NCBI GenBank assembly: GCA_964019695.1
Contig: OZ026516.1
Coordinates: 98,642,368 to 98,706,367, forward strand
Direction of reading: 5' to 3'
Origin: Loripinus fragilis
Taxonomy: Eukaryota; Mollusca; Bivalvia; Lucinida; Lucinidae
Length of the DNA stretch: 64,000 nucleotides
The position numbers and the translations under genes are program-made. Shown here in pieces: positions 12,517 to 24,276 of the stretch. How positions within the stretch are numbered: the stretch's first letter is position 1; the number at the start of each line of letters is the position of its first letter. A model generated the notes under the pieces. It worked only from the letters and a program-made list of their open reading frames with translations, was not told where the DNA came from and searched no databases.

Positions 12517-14063
12517 TACGTAAGGCCAAAAGAAAGTTTACAATTTTTTTAAACTATTTTTTTTAAAAATGAACGAAGATGAGAAAAAAGATAAATACCA
12601 GTTTATGAAGAATTTATCCGTCCATTTGATTCAATAAGAGGAAATTTCCCTACAAACATCCAGTTCATTTGAATGACGCCATGGTAAGCATGGGGTATGA
12701 AAAAATGTTTTCCAGAATCCAAAGGTACACAATGCATGGAATATCCTCGACACAAATGCAGGTCTAATGCACGTTTCAGTATCTGGTGTGTCCCCCTTGG
12801 GCCTGAATCTCTGCTTGGCACCTCCTATGCCTTGATTGAACATAACGGCGAATAATGTATTGTGGAATGGCTTGCCACTCCTGGTTCATAGTGGCTTTGA
12901 GCTGTTGAAGATTAGCAGGCTAAACTGGTCTCGAACATACCCGCTTTCCGAGTTCCGCCCACACATGTTCAATAGGGCTTAAATCGGGCCTCAACGACGG
13001 CCATGGCAGGTTATTAACGTGTTGCTGACGTAAAAAGTCCAAGGTGACTCTGGCTACATGCGGCCTGGCATTATCTTGCTGGAAGAGTCGAAGACGATAC
13101 TCTGCCATGAATGGTAAAATGTGAAGCTGCAATATTGTATCGCGGTATGCTATAGCATCGAGGCGACCGCGTACCACGCGTAAAGCTGTTTTTGGTCAGC
13201 GCTGATACAACCCTACACCATTAGCCCTCCTCAACCCAATCGATTACGTTCCATGACACAAAACTGAGCGAAACTTTAGCCCCTACGCCTGTAAATCCGC
13301 TTATTACCGTTCGCAAATGACAGGTTGAACTTACTTTCATCTGTAAAAAGCACCTCGTGCCACTGCTGCCTGGTCCAACCAACATGATTGTTTGCCCATG
13401 CTAGGCGATTACAACGATGACGTTCTGTGAGAATGGGTCCTTTATACGGTCTCCTAGAAAACATCTGGTTGGTGGCAAGTCGCCGCCGAACTGTCTTTGC
13501 ACTGATACGCCGGTTTTGAGTGCCCACCGTAATCCTGGCTGTTTCCGTCGCTGGCGTAAACCGACGTCTGGCGTGCATTAAACGGATGTAACGATCCTGG
13601 TTGGGCGTTGTCACATGGGGTCTGTCTGATCTTGGAAGGTCATCCCGGCTTTGTCCTTGCTGGAAACGTCTCCAATATTTCTGAATCGTCACCCTTATAA
13701 AGTTCACTATTCTTGCAACGTGACGTTTAGCCAAAAGTCCAATACCCTATTTCTATTGGCCAAAGGAAGCCTTCCCATTTTGATTTCAACAAAAGTCCGA
13801 CAATATTTTGGTAGGACGATCGTCAAAAAACGTGTACATGAAATATGGTACATTTTTTCACGTGGTTTAACAGCACGTGCACCACAATACTTTGTACACC
13901 TGTGCACTGGTGCAGAAAATTACTGAGACTTGGCAATAAGTTTCACTTGTGATCGATAGATACTAAAGTAATGAAGTCGTACCAAAAGTTTCGAATTCAT
14001 AGAGCAATTGGATAAAAAGTTATTATCATATTAAAAGTGTAAAGAAACTTTTGGCCTTAAGCA
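12517..14063 (-). mobile_element. Tc1-like DNA transposon, degenerate
   Basis: A 1547-bp insertion in block A copy 0. The termini are inverted: the left begins TACGTAAGGCCAAAAG and the reverse complement of the right begins TGCTTAAGGCCAAAAG. It is flanked by TA (12515-12516 and 14064-14065). Copies 1, 2 and 3 of block A (near 17570, 31390 and 44575) read through without the insertion, which confirms the boundaries. It encodes a broken DD34E transposase on the minus strand (12776-13778). It belongs to the IS630/Tc1/mariner superfamily, which moves by cut-and-paste at TA targets. It is not autonomous in its present state. Confidence 0.9.
12776..13778 (-). pseudogene. Tc1-type DD34E transposase pseudogene
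   Basis: This would encode the transposase that binds the terminal repeats and catalyses cut-and-paste at TA. The expected start reads MGRLPLANRN (ATG at 13778-13776). A frameshift follows, and the helix-turn-helix region continues in another frame (GLLAKRHVARIVNF, then IQKYWRRFQQG). The first catalytic Asp is in VLFTDESKFNL (about 13340). The frame breaks again near 13276, after RIYRRRG. The second Asp is in LFQQDNARPHVARV and the Glu in PDLSPIEHVWAELGKRV, with exactly 34 residues between them, the Tc1 spacing. After another break near 12920 the C-terminus reads ATMNQEWQAIPQYI and ends GGHTRY before a stop at 12778-12776. At least three disruptions make it non-functional. The family assignment is secure. 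No host gene is implied. Confidence 0.92.
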
Positions 14064-14180
14064 TATTAGAAAACACCAACGCTTAATATTTGCAAGTGCA
14101 CAAAAATACTTTACAAACAAGATATTCATGTACGGGATGGTTGTACTGCAGGAAATTAGTAAGTACATGTAATATGATCT
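14064..14180 (+). repeat. Composite repeat block A, copy 0, third segment
   Basis: It continues from the Tc1 insertion with ATATTAGAAAACACCAACGC, collinear with 17580-17690, 31390-31500 and 44580-44670. Similarity fades after GTAAGTACATG. Confidence 0.75.
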
Positions 14181-14429
14181 TAAAAGGGTAAAGTTCCCTT
14201 GAAAACCTCTGTCTGGGTCACAAATGAAATCCGACACCGTGCTCTAACTGATTTGGTCTGCTGTTAGCGCATACCCTACATCTTTTAGCGCATGCCCTAG
14301 TTATAGAGCCAATACAAGTGAATGGGAATTTTAAGCTCCGCCTACCTCACTAAGACATCTTGGTCATAATTAATTTAAATATAGCACAGCAACATCAAAG
14401 AAACATATCTAGACCATGATTCAAAAACA
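14181..14429. other. Spacer between block A copies 0 and 1
   Basis: I see no recognisable feature here. Block B is absent between copies 0 and 1 of block A, so either it was deleted or copy 0 derives from a different duplication. Confidence 0.4.
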
Positions 14430-15469
14430 ACTTTAACTATGTCGTGTCTTTTTCTACCAACAATGGACGAAAATCTGTATATAGTCCAGGGAAACATACT
14501 GACTTTTCTTCTGAATCCCTTACGTATAATGCTGTCATGCTAGTATTACTGTGTCGCTTTGTATTTGTTTATGTGTTGTACAAATAAAAAAGCAGTGTGT
14601 TGTGTCCTTAAGCAGTGTGTTGTGTATGCGAAAAGTAAAGGATCTGTCAGATGCCATAACTATGATAACTGCGGTCATCCACAAAAATGCATTGATTTGC
14701 CCTTCTGTATACAAGTTTGAAAGGAAACCCCCAGAAGCACACTTTTTCAATGCTTTCAAGAATGTGTTAAAAACACGTTTAAACAATAGTTTTTTAGAAG
14801 TTCATGTTATAGCATTTGGGGATCGTATTTGTAGCGTTACAACGTTACGGGCTTTCATTTTGTAGGCAACGTTTATATAGACGTCATAACAAGACGTTGC
14901 AGCGACGTCATGATATACATGAATTATTTTCAAAGGCGGCGTCATATGATAAGACATGTTTGTGACCTTATCGTATCAACAAGAAAGTTAAGCATAAATG
15001 CATTACATTTAAATTCTCTTTTACACGGATGAATAGAACCTAAATTCTAAATTTGATGGCCGAAAAAAATTAACATAAAAACGTAAGTTTTCAATTCAGT
15101 TTGATAACTATGTAAAATAGCGAAAACTGGAGAATGTAGTTATCCGATCTGGTATTTCAACTTCTAATCCAAACTGATGCGGGGAAAGTTTTTTTCTGAA
15201 TCATTGTTGTCATTCATTTACGATTTAGACAAACCCGTATACATCAGCAAAAGATTAGAGCGGAGCACTATTTTCGTTTATACTATAAAACACTGAATGG
15301 AAACTTGGTAGTTTTAGGCGATTTTTTCAGCCTACATAATACAGAACTGGAAAGATCCTCATAATATTTCCTTTTCAGAGCCGACGAATCTGTCAATGTA
15401 GTTTCTTACCTATGTCTAACATGCGCGGATCCAGAAAGTTTTGCCAGAGACGGTACAACTATGACGTTC

Positions 15470-15605
15470 TTTTTTTTCGGCCTGGCTCCGTAGCTTTGTG
15501 ATTTTCAGGGGATCCGGACTAGTGTTGCTAAGAAACCTTATATGTTTGTGATTTTTCAGGGGGGAGGGGGGTCCGACCCCCTTACCTCCATCTGGATCCG
15601 CATAT
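15470..15605. repeat. GGATCC-rich degenerate interspersed repeat
   Basis: It shows the pattern TTTTCAGGGGATCCGGAC...GGGGGTCCGACCCCC...CTGGATCCGC. Related patterns recur at 26085-26240, 27650-27905 and 60920-61130. Those at 15470 and 27650 sit at equivalent places in block A. The family has no coding capacity that I can see. Confidence 0.5.
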
Positions 15606-16761
15606 GTTTAAGATACAAGTATAAAGTTGCTGCGAAAATAACTTTATTTGGTAACGCTTGCTAAAAATGGTCATTGAGAAGCGGCACTATTTCAATTGGT
15701 AGTTAGATAAAAGGTATAGCTCTCTTTACTTTTTTTCTATATCAATTTGATATTTTCAATTTACCGAAGATAATACTTTTCACTACTTTGTGTCATTCCA
15801 TATTACTATTATTATCTATAGGAAGAATGAAGGCCCGAGCGTGCCCACCCCCTCTCCACACCCAACCCTAAAAAGCATGAAAACAAACTTTGGACGATTG
15901 AGACGTGCTCCTCTCAACACCTATTCTTCTCTTCATATTGAAACGCTGTAAACATATGTTTAACTTTACACAATCGTTGGTGGAAGATAATTGAAATGTC
16001 ACTAATTTGGGTGTTGTCTTTCAATTACATTAAACCTACATGTTCTGTTCCATAGTATTTATCCAGAGAATTACTACACCCATAACAGGTAAAAATAGCT
16101 GAATAAATGTTAGCATCAAGACAATTAACTACATTTTGCAGGAAGGAACATGTAAGTGTAAGCTCTGCTGTCACCTATTTCGGTGTTAGCCGAGTATTAC
16201 ATGGTGCACTGCTGATTGGTAATGTTTGTTTTCGCATGATAAGATGCATATTTGGTAACAGCCGATGTAAATGTATGATGATTAAGCAAAAGTTATTTGT
16301 TGCAAATAAAGAAAATGAGCCAGTACATTAGATCTTCGAACGTATCGCATTTTCGAACAACAAAGGCACAGGCGAGTCTGCGCAAATGCATATACTCGCC
16401 AGAGCCTTCGGGTGTTCTTATAGACAAAGAATGGGCGTAGATAAAGATGGACCACTAGTCTAGCTGGATGCGTTGGCATGGGCCTTTAAAGGAAGATTGT
16501 TCATATGCGATGAGTACGTGTAGCGAAATCGCATGTGGTGGCCCATACCGCACGTATTTGTATGCCACCACATGGAAAATCGTTCTAACGACAGAGGCAT
16601 GATCATTTGCTTTGACAATCAGCCTCTAAAACTGATCAATTTATTAAATTGTCTAAGAAATATACAAAGCATACATTAACTTGGAGTTATGAGATTTATA
16701 TTATAGCCTCTGGCTGGGTGGTACATATATACATACTGTATACAAATTATGAAGAAACCAT

Positions 16762-16950
16762 ATGGGCCGTGACATGTGATTTCCAACAATGTTGCATTTT
16801 GACAAGTGTAAACTCAGGCGAGCCTGTGCAGACTCACTTTAAGAGTAAAAACTCCAAATAATGCTTTGATCAGACTTCGCGTATGCGCAGGCTGATCTGA
16901 GGCTTTGCTTGTCAAACATACCACATTGTTGGAAATTCCATGCCACGGCG
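16762..16950. mobile_element. Hairpin MITE (GAGCCGTGACATG family), in block A1
   Basis: The left end GGGCCGTGACATGTGATTTC is the reverse complement of the right end GAAATTCCATGCCACGGC, with one gap. The interior holds a second hairpin around GCGTATGCGCAGGC. Block A copy 0 lacks the element near 2660. Related copies lie at 29055-29288, 44742-44979 and, inverted, 56473-56711. Confidence 0.75.
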
Positions 16951-17703
16951 AATTATTATGACAATAAAATAAGAATTAATGTGTAAAAATGGTTGTCCAA
17001 TATAGAGTTTGGTGCATGCTAACTGACGGCATTGAAGTACAGTAAACACTCGAAATGGGTAGCTCAATGTGCCGTATAAGCAGAATTAAATTGTTCCAAA
17101 ACGGATTTAATAGATTGTATAATAATAGCCATAGCATAGACCTTTATACTCTGTTAGTTTTAAGCCACACCTAAACAATAGAAAAATAAAACACATTTTT
17201 TCATGCGAAGTTGAGAGAAGAACATGCAAGATGGACCCAGCATTGTATATAATATTTAAATGACGTGTCCGGTCTGAAGACATAATCTTTAGAAAACTCA
17301 TATCTGTGCTTAATCTCCCTAATGCTGCGAGCGGGCTACCCAACCCTAACTGCACATGGGAGGCGGAGATAGGATTTTCCCGTACAAACAGAGGCATGAT
17401 TACAAGCAGATTTTATAACCTTTTTGTGCGTTCAAAAAAGCAACAGGTTTAGAACTTCGACTCTGTGTTCCCGTCTATAGAGTGTTACTCATTCTTTTTC
17501 GTTTTTGCTGTAAAATTGAATTTTAAGCCCTAAGAAAACTGAAGTGTGCTATACTGAATCTAGAACTTAATCTCTCCTAATATTAGAAAACATCAACGCT
17601 TAATATTTGCAAATGCACAAAAATACTTTACAAGCTAGATATACATGTATCGGATGGATGTTCTGCAGGAACTTAGTAAGTACTTCATAGAACCATGTCT
17701 GGA

Positions 17704-17950
17704 TTGACGATATTCCCAATGGTGGAATAAAAACCCAAAATAAAACAAACAACTCCGATTGTGAGTTGAACGATAAACACTATATTCTTCTACAATGACG
17801 CCCAGCGATCAATGCGGCCGTTACAATTATGCTTTACTTAGCAACTAACGTTAAATAGTACGTCGAACTGACGTTACGTTAATGACGCAACGTCAACTTA
17901 ATCATAGTGTCTTTATGCAGGCTGAAGCCTCCTGTCCATTGTCATGCGAC
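17704..17950. mobile_element. Insertion splitting a conserved AGAACC hairpin
   Basis: In copies 2 and 3, AGAACC and GGTTCT are 13 bases apart (31505-31529, 44671-44695). Here about 245 bp separate AGAACCATGTCTG from GACGGTTCT. The insert has no recognisable ends. It contains several ACGTTA and GACGTT motifs and no coding pattern. Confidence 0.5.
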
Positions 17951-18305
17951 GGTTCTTTTATGTACCAGCAACGTATAGTTTGATAGGAAATACAAATACT
18001 TTATATTTATATCACTTACTTCTCAACTCCATTAAGACCAAAAACCTTAACAAAAGCCAAATGAACATAAAACAAAAGTTTGGCTATTTTCTAAATCAAT
18101 ATTGGTTATAATGGGTTAAATGTAATGAGCACTCTAGTGCCTTCATTATTGTATGGACCTTTATGATTCTTGCAGGTAACAAGGACAACCATAAATGCTT
18201 GAATGAGTCGTCAAGATCTCATCCCCGACTATAAAGTTAGCTGCCCTTGATCGTCTGAAAAATCAGTGTATAATGTTGTAAGCACTCTAGCACCTTCATA
18301 TTTTA

Positions 18306-18414
18306 GTTTAAACAATATTTTATTGAAATATTCTACATTCATGCAATAAATACATTGTCAACGGATACAGGATTTGACAGTAAGCTAAAAGCTAATATGA
18401 AAGACATTTCCTGA
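18306..18414 (-). mobile_element. Retroposed 109-bp fragment with 14-bp target duplication
   Basis: The 14-mer ACCTTCATATTTTA flanks the insert perfectly at 18292-18305 and 18415-18428. Read on the minus strand, the insert ends in AATAAA followed by ATATTGTTTAAAC, as expected for the 3' end of a retroposed transcript. Long target duplications and a 3' polyadenylation signal indicate LINE-mediated insertion. The source transcript is not identified. The corresponding unit of the other array lacks it. Confidence 0.75.
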
Positions 18415-18892
18415 ACCTTCATATTTTATTGGATCATCTTCATTCTTGCAGGTAACAAGGACAGCTTTAAATCTTGGATGGGCTGGAAATTCGGCAAGAT
18501 CGGAACAGGGTCTGCGGAGTAAGCTGCCCTTGTGCGTCCTAAAAATCCCATAGACTTATGAAGGAATAAATGTTGTGAGCACTCTTGTGCATTCATTTTT
18601 GTATGGATCTTCATCATTCATGCAGATAACAAGTACAACCATAACGGCTTGGATGAGATGAATTTCTGCTAGATCCCATCAATCATACTGACTTAGATTC
18701 CCTCGAACGTCTGAAGAAAAAATGCCCATAGATTTATAATGGAAAATGTTGTGACCACTCTAACGCTTTCATTCTTGCAGGTAATGAGGACAACCATTAT
18801 TGCTGAATTAGTTTGAATTTCGACTTGATCCGACCTTAGACTGTGGATTATCTGCCCTTGAGCATCTTAAAATATACCCCATACACTTACAT

Positions 18893-19310
18893 TTGATTAG
18901 CGTGTTGCTCCATGATGATACATTGAAATAGTTAGAGGGCTTCCATGCGAGCTGAACATTTCGTGTACTTCAACAACATCAGAATCTAGGGCGAAGATTT
19001 GATACCAGTAAAATGCATTTAAGCCCACAGTAGCTTAGGCTGCTGTCCGTTCTAAGGCGATGGTTTTGTTGTTGTTGATTTGTTGTTTATTGTTACTCCC
19101 ATTGTGGGAGTCTGTAATTGTTCTTTGTTTGTTGTACGTTACTTTATGTCCCTTCTAGTTTTGCAATCATCTTGATGGGGAAGAGAGAGCTGGTTGTTTG
19201 CTTAGTTTGTCTTCCTGGTGTCTCGTAATTGTTTTGTGGCTCTTCCTCGCGGTGCCATGGGTTGGTCTGCAGTTTGTGATTGTGGTATTTCCTGATCATA
19301 CTCACTTACT
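18893..19310. mobile_element. Insertion within tandem array 1
   Basis: The array reads CATACACTTACA, then about 415 bp of unrelated sequence, then ATTGGATATATGTTG. Array 2 at 35757-35780 reads CATAAACTTACAATTGGATA without interruption. The insert contains a TGTTGTTGTTGATTTGTTG stretch and a CCCATTGTGGG palindrome. The element type is unknown. Confidence 0.6.
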
Positions 19311-20302
19311 ATTTACAATTGGATATATGTTGTGACCACTCCAGCGCTTTCACTTAAGAATGGATCTTTCTTATTCAAAGTTTTGACCACCCTGGCGCTT
19401 TCAGATTAGATTGGATCTTATTTATTCTTGCAGGTCATGAGGACAGCTCTCTTTTGGGACTGTAGAGTGAGCTGCTCTTGAGCACCTGGAATAATCACCA
19501 TAGACTTAAAATGTTTGAAATGTTGTTGCGACTCAAGCACCTTCATTTTTTATTTGATCTTATTCATTCTTGTAGATAACAGGGACATGGATAAAAGAGT
19601 AGGTGAGTTTGAATTACTATCTGATCCCACCACTTACTATAGAGTTAGCTACCCTTGAGGGTCAGAAAATATAATTTCCCGAGGTTTTCAGCCATTTTAA
19701 TTCAGATATTTAATACTTGCAGATAAGGAGAACTGGCATATTATTGTGTGATTGAATTGAGGCCTGATCGTTGTTTAAAGTGAGTTACCTGCCTTTGAGC
19801 ACTTTAAAATATTGTGTCTTTGCTATAAGGTGAGCGATCGTTGTCAATTGGGCTACTTTTTTCACAAAATCTGAGACCATGTGTGAACACTTCTATTAAA
19901 GAGAATGCGATGCTTCCAATTACCCCAGTGACTTCTCATACAAGATAAGTATATTGTAGCGGTTAGGTAAGATTGCTATATTGCATTATATCCATCTATT
20001 GATATAAAAGTTTGCATTTTCTGACGCAAACCACATCAATAATTGTGATGAAGATGAGAGATTTTAATTCTTGTGAGAAGGCAAGTTTGCCTAACTTGAG
20101 GGATTACGGGTTTTAACTAGAACAGCCACCAGTTTTTTTTTTGCCACACCAGAATTTGGCAAAATCACATCATCTTTCTAGTGGTGCAAAAGACTCAAAA
20201 CCACTAAAATACATAAATACAGACATAAGGGAGCAAAACATATATAATAATGACTAAAAAAAATATATGCCATCATAATGAAAAAAACAGTCAAAGTCCA
20301 AA

Positions 20303-20425
20303 AACCTGCGGGGTTTTCCAAAAACCCCGCGGGTTTTTAAAACCCTGCGGGGTTTTTGAAACCCTGCGCGGGGTTTTTCCCCCACATTTTCAAATGGGGG
20401 AAAAACCCCGCAGGGTTTTTTCCAA
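20303..20425. repeat. Cluster of CCCCGCGGGG palindromes, left arm
   Basis: Successive copies of AAACCCTGCGGGGTTTTT-like palindromes about 15-25 bases apart. They are mirrored in the right arm at 22755-22860, and further pairs occur at 20670-20735 and 22432-22495. Confidence 0.9.
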
Positions 20426-20524
20426 AAAATAAATATCAAAATAAGTTCAAGAAATAAGTTTGTTTGATTGTAATTATTTCAGAAAATGATTAGTATGGCT
20501 TAATTCCAACCTTAAATTTCTCCC

Positions 20525-20542
20525 GGGGGGGGGGGGGGGGGG
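20525..20542. repeat. G homopolymer
   Basis: An uninterrupted run of about 18 G bases inside the left inverted arm. Its length is prone to sequencing error. Confidence 0.85.
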
Positions 20543-20844
20543 TTTCTCCCATTTCAGATTGTGGGGGAAAAAATAAAAAAGGCTTGTTTTAATTGTTTTG
20601 TAAACCAAAACAATATAGAAGCTGAATTGAAGTTTTTCTCATCAATTGAAGCCTTTCAAGCAAAATATAAAAAAAACCCGCGGGGATTTTCCCCCACAAA
20701 ATGAAATGGGAGAAAAACCCTGCGGGGTTTTCACCAAAGAGTAATTATCAGTTTTATTAATGATTGAGATCAGTTATACATTTAGAGCTCATATAATTTA
20801 AGTTTTTACAGTAATTAAAGGCCATAAAACAATTCTCTTGATGA

Positions 20845-20899
20845 CCCCCCCCTCGTCTGCCCCCCCCCCCCTCGTCCGCCCCCCCCCCCCTAGTCCGCC
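20845..20899. repeat. C-run tandem repeat with CTCGTCCGC spacer
   Basis: Three units, each a run of 8 to 13 C bases followed by TCGTCTG, TCGTCCG or TAGTCCG, forming a small C-rich minisatellite. Confidence 0.85.
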
Positions 20900-22242
20900 A
20901 TGCACTGCATCAGCAGTGATCACTACTAAGTTTGCACCACCGAACGGCCCCTAAAATATTGTTCAGGTAGCACTGATATTATTTGTTTAGCACGATTCAT
21001 TACATCCCAGTCAACCATTTATCAGTCATGTTAGGATGCGTCCTATGGGTTGAAACAGTTCTAACAGCAGATAAAAGCACTAATATTAATAACGGCCATT
21101 GCAGTACCCGTCATACATAACTGCAATCTTATAAACTGGTTAATATGTAGTACATTGACAGACAATGCAGACCAGGATCAGATGCAGCAGAATTTAGCAT
21201 CTGATCACAGTCTTCATTGATTGTTTAGGAATCATAGAATGGGTTTGGCATCAAGAAATTTGGGTCTTTTCTACAACCCTGTATGTATCCTATAGAAAGA
21301 TCCTGGTCTAAAGCAGACCAATTTCATAGATCTTAATTGATGTACCAATTCCGGCTCCACAGTGTCGGGTCCATGACGTGGGTCGCGCCTATAGCAATGC
21401 ACCAAACTCCTGGGGAGTGTACAGGCAGATAGAGTATGGATTGGGTAGTTAAAAAAAAACTAAGATGGCAGATTGATTTACTAAATCTGCCTGACATTCT
21501 ATTTTCTACTTGTTACAAAAGTAATGTGAGATTTACAAGAAAAGTATTACTGGAATGTGTTCACTTTGACAACTAGCTGATGAAAGGTAAATTGATTTTG
21601 CCTTGTCAATTAGTTTTTAGCTACTTTCATTTTGCATACATGCTGACAAGTTCCCCACCCCCTGGCCCTGCCTCTGTAGACAGAAAATAACCAGTGATTA
21701 ACTGTGATTTGCAAATAAATTTGTGTTGAGTGAAAGGGTTGACTACTTGCGAGACAATACAGTCAAAGGGCTGTTAATAACAATAACAGCTTACATAAAC
21801 TTTTGCACTGTAACATTTTAAACAACAATTTTTAAGCCGGTACAGACAAACCATTGGCAGAACGGATAGAACGGGCCCACTGGGGACCGAGCCTGTTGTG
21901 TAAAAGTCAATTGTGAGAGTACAATGTAACAATGTAGATGTATATGTACAGTCAATAGTAGTGGTAGGCCGATTTATCGAGTTCATCGATCATTGGTCAT
22001 TTTCAGTGAACTGATTAATTGATTGGTAGTTTTTCAATAATCGATTACTCAGTATAGACATTCTGCTTCATTGGCCTTCAATTTTTAGCTTGGTGTATTT
22101 ATTTAATATGACCCTTTTCTGCATTTTCAGTTTCTGGTATGAACAGCATATGGTTCAAATAATATACATAGGTTTAGATAAACAAAAGTTTTGAGTGTAA
22201 AATTGTAAATATATTCTAATCCATCAGTTTGAACATATGTTT

Positions 22243-22291
22243 TGGGTGCTCAAAAGAACCGTCTTATTGAGATGGTTCTTTTGAGTACCCA
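22243..22291. repeat. Hairpin TGGGTGCTCAAAAGAACC / GGTTCTTTTGAGTACCCA
   Basis: A near-perfect inverted repeat with an 18-base arm and a 13-base loop. Its core AGAACC-N13-GGTTCTTTT also occurs at 31505-31529 and 44671-44695 in block A, although this location is inside the foldback element. Confidence 0.8.
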
Positions 22292-24179
22292 CAACATTGG
22301 TTTTGGTATTTAAGGATTTCCCATCAAGGGAGAAATTGAAATCTCTCTGTTTTGATATAAAACTCTCACAACTTTGAACACAGAGTGTAAAATGCTTCTT
22401 TGAGCTAAAAACTGAAAATATTATTTTTGGATAAAAAACCCCGCAGGGTTTTTCTCCCATTTTATTTTGTGGGGGAAAAACCCTGCGGGGGAATTTTCTT
22501 TTTCCTCTAGAGGCACAATATAATGCTGAACATTTTTGATATACCTTTTATTATGCATTGTGATGAATAATAATTCAAAAAAGTCAATTTGAATTTTTCA
22601 AAAAACCCTGCAGGGTTTTTCCCCCACAATCTGAAATGGGAGAAAAAACCCACGGGGGAAATCAAAGTTTAGAATAAAGCCATATCAATCATTTTCTGCA
22701 ATAATTACAATCAAACAAACTTGTTTCTTGAACAAATTTTAATATTTATTTTTTGAAAAACCCTGCGGGTTTTTTCCCCAATTTGAAAATGTGGGGGAAA
22801 AACCCCGCGCAGGGTCGGAAAAACCCCGCAGGGTTTTTCAAAAACCCCGCGGGGATTTTATTTTTGACCATTTTTTTCACCATGATGGCATATATTTTTT
22901 TAGTCATAATTATATATGTTTTGCTCCCTTATGTCTGTATTTATGTAATTTAGTGGTTTTGAGTCTTTTGCATCACTAGAAAGATGATGTGATTTTGCCA
23001 AATTCTGGTGTGGCAAAAAAAAACTGGTGGCTGTTCTAGTCGAATTTTTAACACTTAAATCTGTTAAAAATTAAAGGGCAGCGTTCCAATTGGTTATTGT
23101 AATGTTATTTGTACAAAAAGTGATGAAGTAATTATATCAAGAGATTTATAATAGATAATACCATGCAAATAATAGTTAATTAATATAATTTAGAAATAAA
23201 GTCATTTTACTGTTATCCTACAATGGTGCTTTCGTTGCCATGGTTACAAACAGAAGCCAATTATCTATATGATATGTTTTCATAACACAAACAACTAAAT
23301 ATAGTGCTCTGTTATGTATTAACATGCATATATGATTCCATGATTTAGGTTGTTGACTGTGTTTAAAAATCCCAAAAGGCATGAATTTCAGGTCCTACTT
23401 ACCCCACCCACTTTTCCTTATAAATAAGAATGCTTAGATAATATTATTAAAATACTTTAATCTTATTTATTTTATATCGCATATTGTTGATAAATTGTAG
23501 CAATTTTGCGGGTACTGGAAATGCAAATTAGCCTTTTTTGTATTTAAAGATTCATAATTTTTACCTATTATGATGCACTTAAAAGTCTAAAAATAGTGTA
23601 TCTGCAGCAGACTTAAACTTCAAATATATGTATTATTTAGAAATATATGAAAAATGAAAATTTGTTCTTTACAATAGCGTGTATCACTGCCACATATCAA
23701 TAAATGAATGTTTCAATGCAATATTGTATTTTTTTCTTTTTTCTCCAGGGAATCATTTGTTACCATGGTAACAACAAGAAGACGATAACTTCCCAATCAA
23801 TTTATACCATTTTGTAAAATTTTACACCTTGGCTTATTATATATTGACATTACTGTATGTTAAAAGAGTGGCGTAAAGTTTTGGTCTTTGTGAAAAAATG
23901 CCCCAAATCCGTAATTTACCGGTCCTACTTACCCTGCTCACGTCCAGTAAAAGATAAGTATTATCAGTCTGTATGTGCTTTTTGCTTCCTTTTTGGACCA
24001 AATCTTTGGGTTCTGTTGTCACTTCAACGGAGGTTGAATTGAATGATCTAACATTTGATTTCTTGTTTTTACATGACCATTAACACTGTCAGCAAGTTTA
24101 ACGTAAATCAGAGCCGGAGCGTGCAATGGTTCTATTATAACTCGCTCCATGATTACAGAGAATCGCTCTTAAACGCTTA

Positions 24180-24276
24180 GTCAAGCTTGCACAGGAAAAT
24201 TGTGTGGTTAGATGAACTGACCGTCCCGACATGACCATAACTGTTGACTGGGACTTAAAGCATCAAACCAAACAAA
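24180..24276 (+). mobile_element. SINE 3' portion, partial
   Basis: Reverse-complement relative of 313-456 and 61619-61760. It carries CTGACCGTCCCGACATGACC and GGGACTTAAAGCATCAA, followed by an AAAC-rich tail. A homologous copy occupies the same position in block B2 (41765-41860), so the insertion predates the duplication. Confidence 0.65.

Larger units (their letters stand above)
14430..17700 (+). repeat. Composite repeat block A, copy 1
   Basis: It begins ACTATGTCGTGTC...AACAATGGAC, as at 24890 and 42300. It includes several GACGTCAT motifs (14878-14945), a decayed version of the GCTGATGCGAGC hairpin (15172-15252), a GGATCCGGA repeat (15470-15605), the conserved core (15830-16620) and a hairpin MITE (16762-16950). 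Chance open frames such as 14551-14865 do not persist in the other copies, which argues against coding. Confidence 0.8.
18110..19830 (+). repeat. Tandem array of 140-180 bp units, array 1
   Basis: Each unit has the order GAGCACTCTAG, TTCATTCTTGCAGGTAA, AAGGACA, GTTAGCTGCCCTTGAGC and CCATAGACTTA. About seven units are visible, with the GCAG motif near 18175, 18450, 18622, 18778, 19430, 19570 and 19721. Two insertions interrupt the array (18306-18414 and about 18893-19310). A homologous array is at 35095-36390. Confidence 0.85.
20120..23036. mobile_element. 2.9-kb element with about 600-bp inverted arms, palindrome-rich
   Basis: The termini are GAACAGCCACCAGTTTTTTT and its exact complement, flanked by TA (20118-20119 and 23037-23038). 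Block B copy 2 is uninterrupted at 36986 (TTTTAACAAGTCG), which sets the boundaries. The arms 20120-20735 and 22432-23036 are inverted repeats containing many copies of AAAACCCCGCGGGGTTTT-like palindromes. The middle (20736-22431) has no recognisable open frame. TA target and inverted arms suggest a non-autonomous DNA element of the foldback type. The family is unknown. Confidence 0.85.

Noticed and set aside
14551..14865. A 104-codon open frame in block A1
   Set aside because: The homologous regions of block A2 (26565-27030) and A3 (42440-42690) have deletions and stops in this frame, so coding is not conserved.
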